64,000 nucleotides of DNA from CAZCDS01 sp964497585 (GTDB lineage Bacteria > Desulfobacterota > Desulfomonilia > Desulfomonilales > Desulfomonilaceae): contig CAZCDS010000018.1 of assembly GCA_964497585.1 (NCBI GenBank), positions 1-64,000 on the forward strand. The letters run 5' to 3'. The position numbers were made by a program, and so were the translations under genes. Within the stretch, counting starts at the first letter, position 1; each line of letters starts with the position of its first letter. Positions 63,532 through 64,000 of this stretch are shown piece by piece. Under the pieces are notes generated by a model. It searched no databases. It saw only the letters and a program-made list of their open reading frames with translations, and was not told where the DNA came from.

Positions 63532-64000
63532 TTACACCAAAGAGCATACACAAACCGAGCCTTCACATTCAGGCGCTTGTTCGGCGGACAGATTTTCCGG
63601 TTCGGTAAGCACGAACTCGATATTCCCTTTCTCCTTGTGCAGATGTCTTATTGCCTTCTGTTCCGACATCAGTATTATCTCTTGGTGGAAGCGAACTCCG
63701 CGTTCCTCGGCTCTCCTCCTGAAAGTGTCTCCAGCAGTCCGAGCGTTCTCGTGGAACCGCTCTCCAATTTCATCGGCAAACCCGCTTAACAGACGGGTCT
63801 TTCTGCTCATTGGCAGTGCGTTGAGAGCTATGATCTCGTAATCAAACCGTTCCGCCATGTCTACGGCATAAGTGATGAGATAATCGGCGAAGGTGTCCTC
63901 GTTGCCGAGGACCAATATGCATTTAGCTTCCGCAGGACGAGCGGCGGGCGCAATCTCCTCAAGAGCTTCTCGGGCGTATTCATGTTCGCCCTCTTCCGCA
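63532..64000 (-). CDS. Universal-stress-like protein, cut by the window edge
   Basis: At least 156 residues, open to the window end. The visible sequence, ILVLGNEDTFADYLITYAVD then MAERFDYEIIALNALP, fits a USP-type alpha/beta fold, as does FRRRAEERGVRFHQEIILMS. The C-terminus EGSVCVCSLV has a paired Cys. There is no clear nucleotide-binding GxxG motif in the part seen. The N-terminal part lies to the right of the window and could add a second domain. It would be cotranscribed with the downstream permease and CBS genes. Confidence 0.7.
   Translation of the reverse strand, partial: AEEGEHEYAREALEEIAPAARPAEAKCILVLGNEDTFADYLITYAVDMAERFDYEIIALNALPMSRKTRLLSGFADEIGERFHENARTAGDTFRRRAEERGVRFHQEIILMSEQKAIRHLHKEKGNIEFVLTEPENLSAEQAPECEGSVCVCSLV

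Overview
This is bacterial DNA of moderately high G+C from a Gram-negative organism: it carries lptD, a Trk potassium system, comEC, a type II/IV secretion-family ATPase and SLC13-type permeases. The mix (radical-SAM/PqqD peptide cluster, Ser/Thr kinases fused to WD40 or cNMP domains, permeases with CBS and universal-stress partners) looks to me like a Desulfobacterota (former Deltaproteobacteria) chromosome, perhaps a Desulfomonile- or Syntrophobacter-like lineage. That is inference from gene content, not from a search.

Region 1 (1-13,000, all on the minus strand) is a phage-derived accessory island. Head genes are present (portal, scaffold-like protein and two full-length collinear major-capsid paralogues), but no terminase, tail, integrase or lysis gene is seen in the window. 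The portal and the first capsid gene are each followed by a toxin-immunity module. Each toxin has a nearly identical N-terminal part of about 77 residues and a C-terminal AHH-type HNH nuclease, and is followed by Imm11/DUF1629-type immunity genes. One module carries four tandem immunity genes. Between them sit orphan copies of the last 25-34 codons of the toxin, whose stop codon overlaps the Shine-Dalgarno sequence of the next immunity gene. A seventh, broken unit lies at the left edge. Two matching sigma70-like promoters (near 4.7 and 12.95 kb) head the two halves of the island. This toxin-immunity array inside a head-gene locus is the best candidate for an undescribed system in the window.

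Region 2 (13.3-25 kb): a GSCFA-domain protein, trkA-trkH, a frameshifted small gene, a secreted ankyrin-repeat protein, an exported alpha/beta-hydrolase-like protein, folC and lptD.

Region 3 (25-44.5 kb): a zinc-ribbon membrane protein, a large Ser/Thr kinase-WD40 protein, an EamA permease, a Mut7-C protein, ComEC, a RodZ-like protein, a VIT-vWA protein, a Ski2-like helicase, a membrane protein with a domain shared with the zinc-ribbon protein, a PAS-HD-GYP protein and a cNMP-binding kinase.

Region 4 (44.6-49.6 kb): a compact peptide-modification (RiPP-like) locus. One arm carries PqqD, a radical SAM/SPASM enzyme, a 67-residue candidate precursor and an HprK-like kinase. The divergent arm carries a methyltransferase and an NTP_transf_5-like nucleotidyltransferase.

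Region 5 (49.7-64 kb): a dynamin-like GTPase, a small conserved protein, two tandem HU/IHF proteins, a GspE/PilB ATPase, a site-2 protease, then a transport cluster of two unlike SLC13/ArsB-type permeases, two paired-CBS proteins and a universal-stress-like protein cut by the window end. A structured repeat of about 200 bp occurs in opposite orientations near 31.5 and 57.7 kb.
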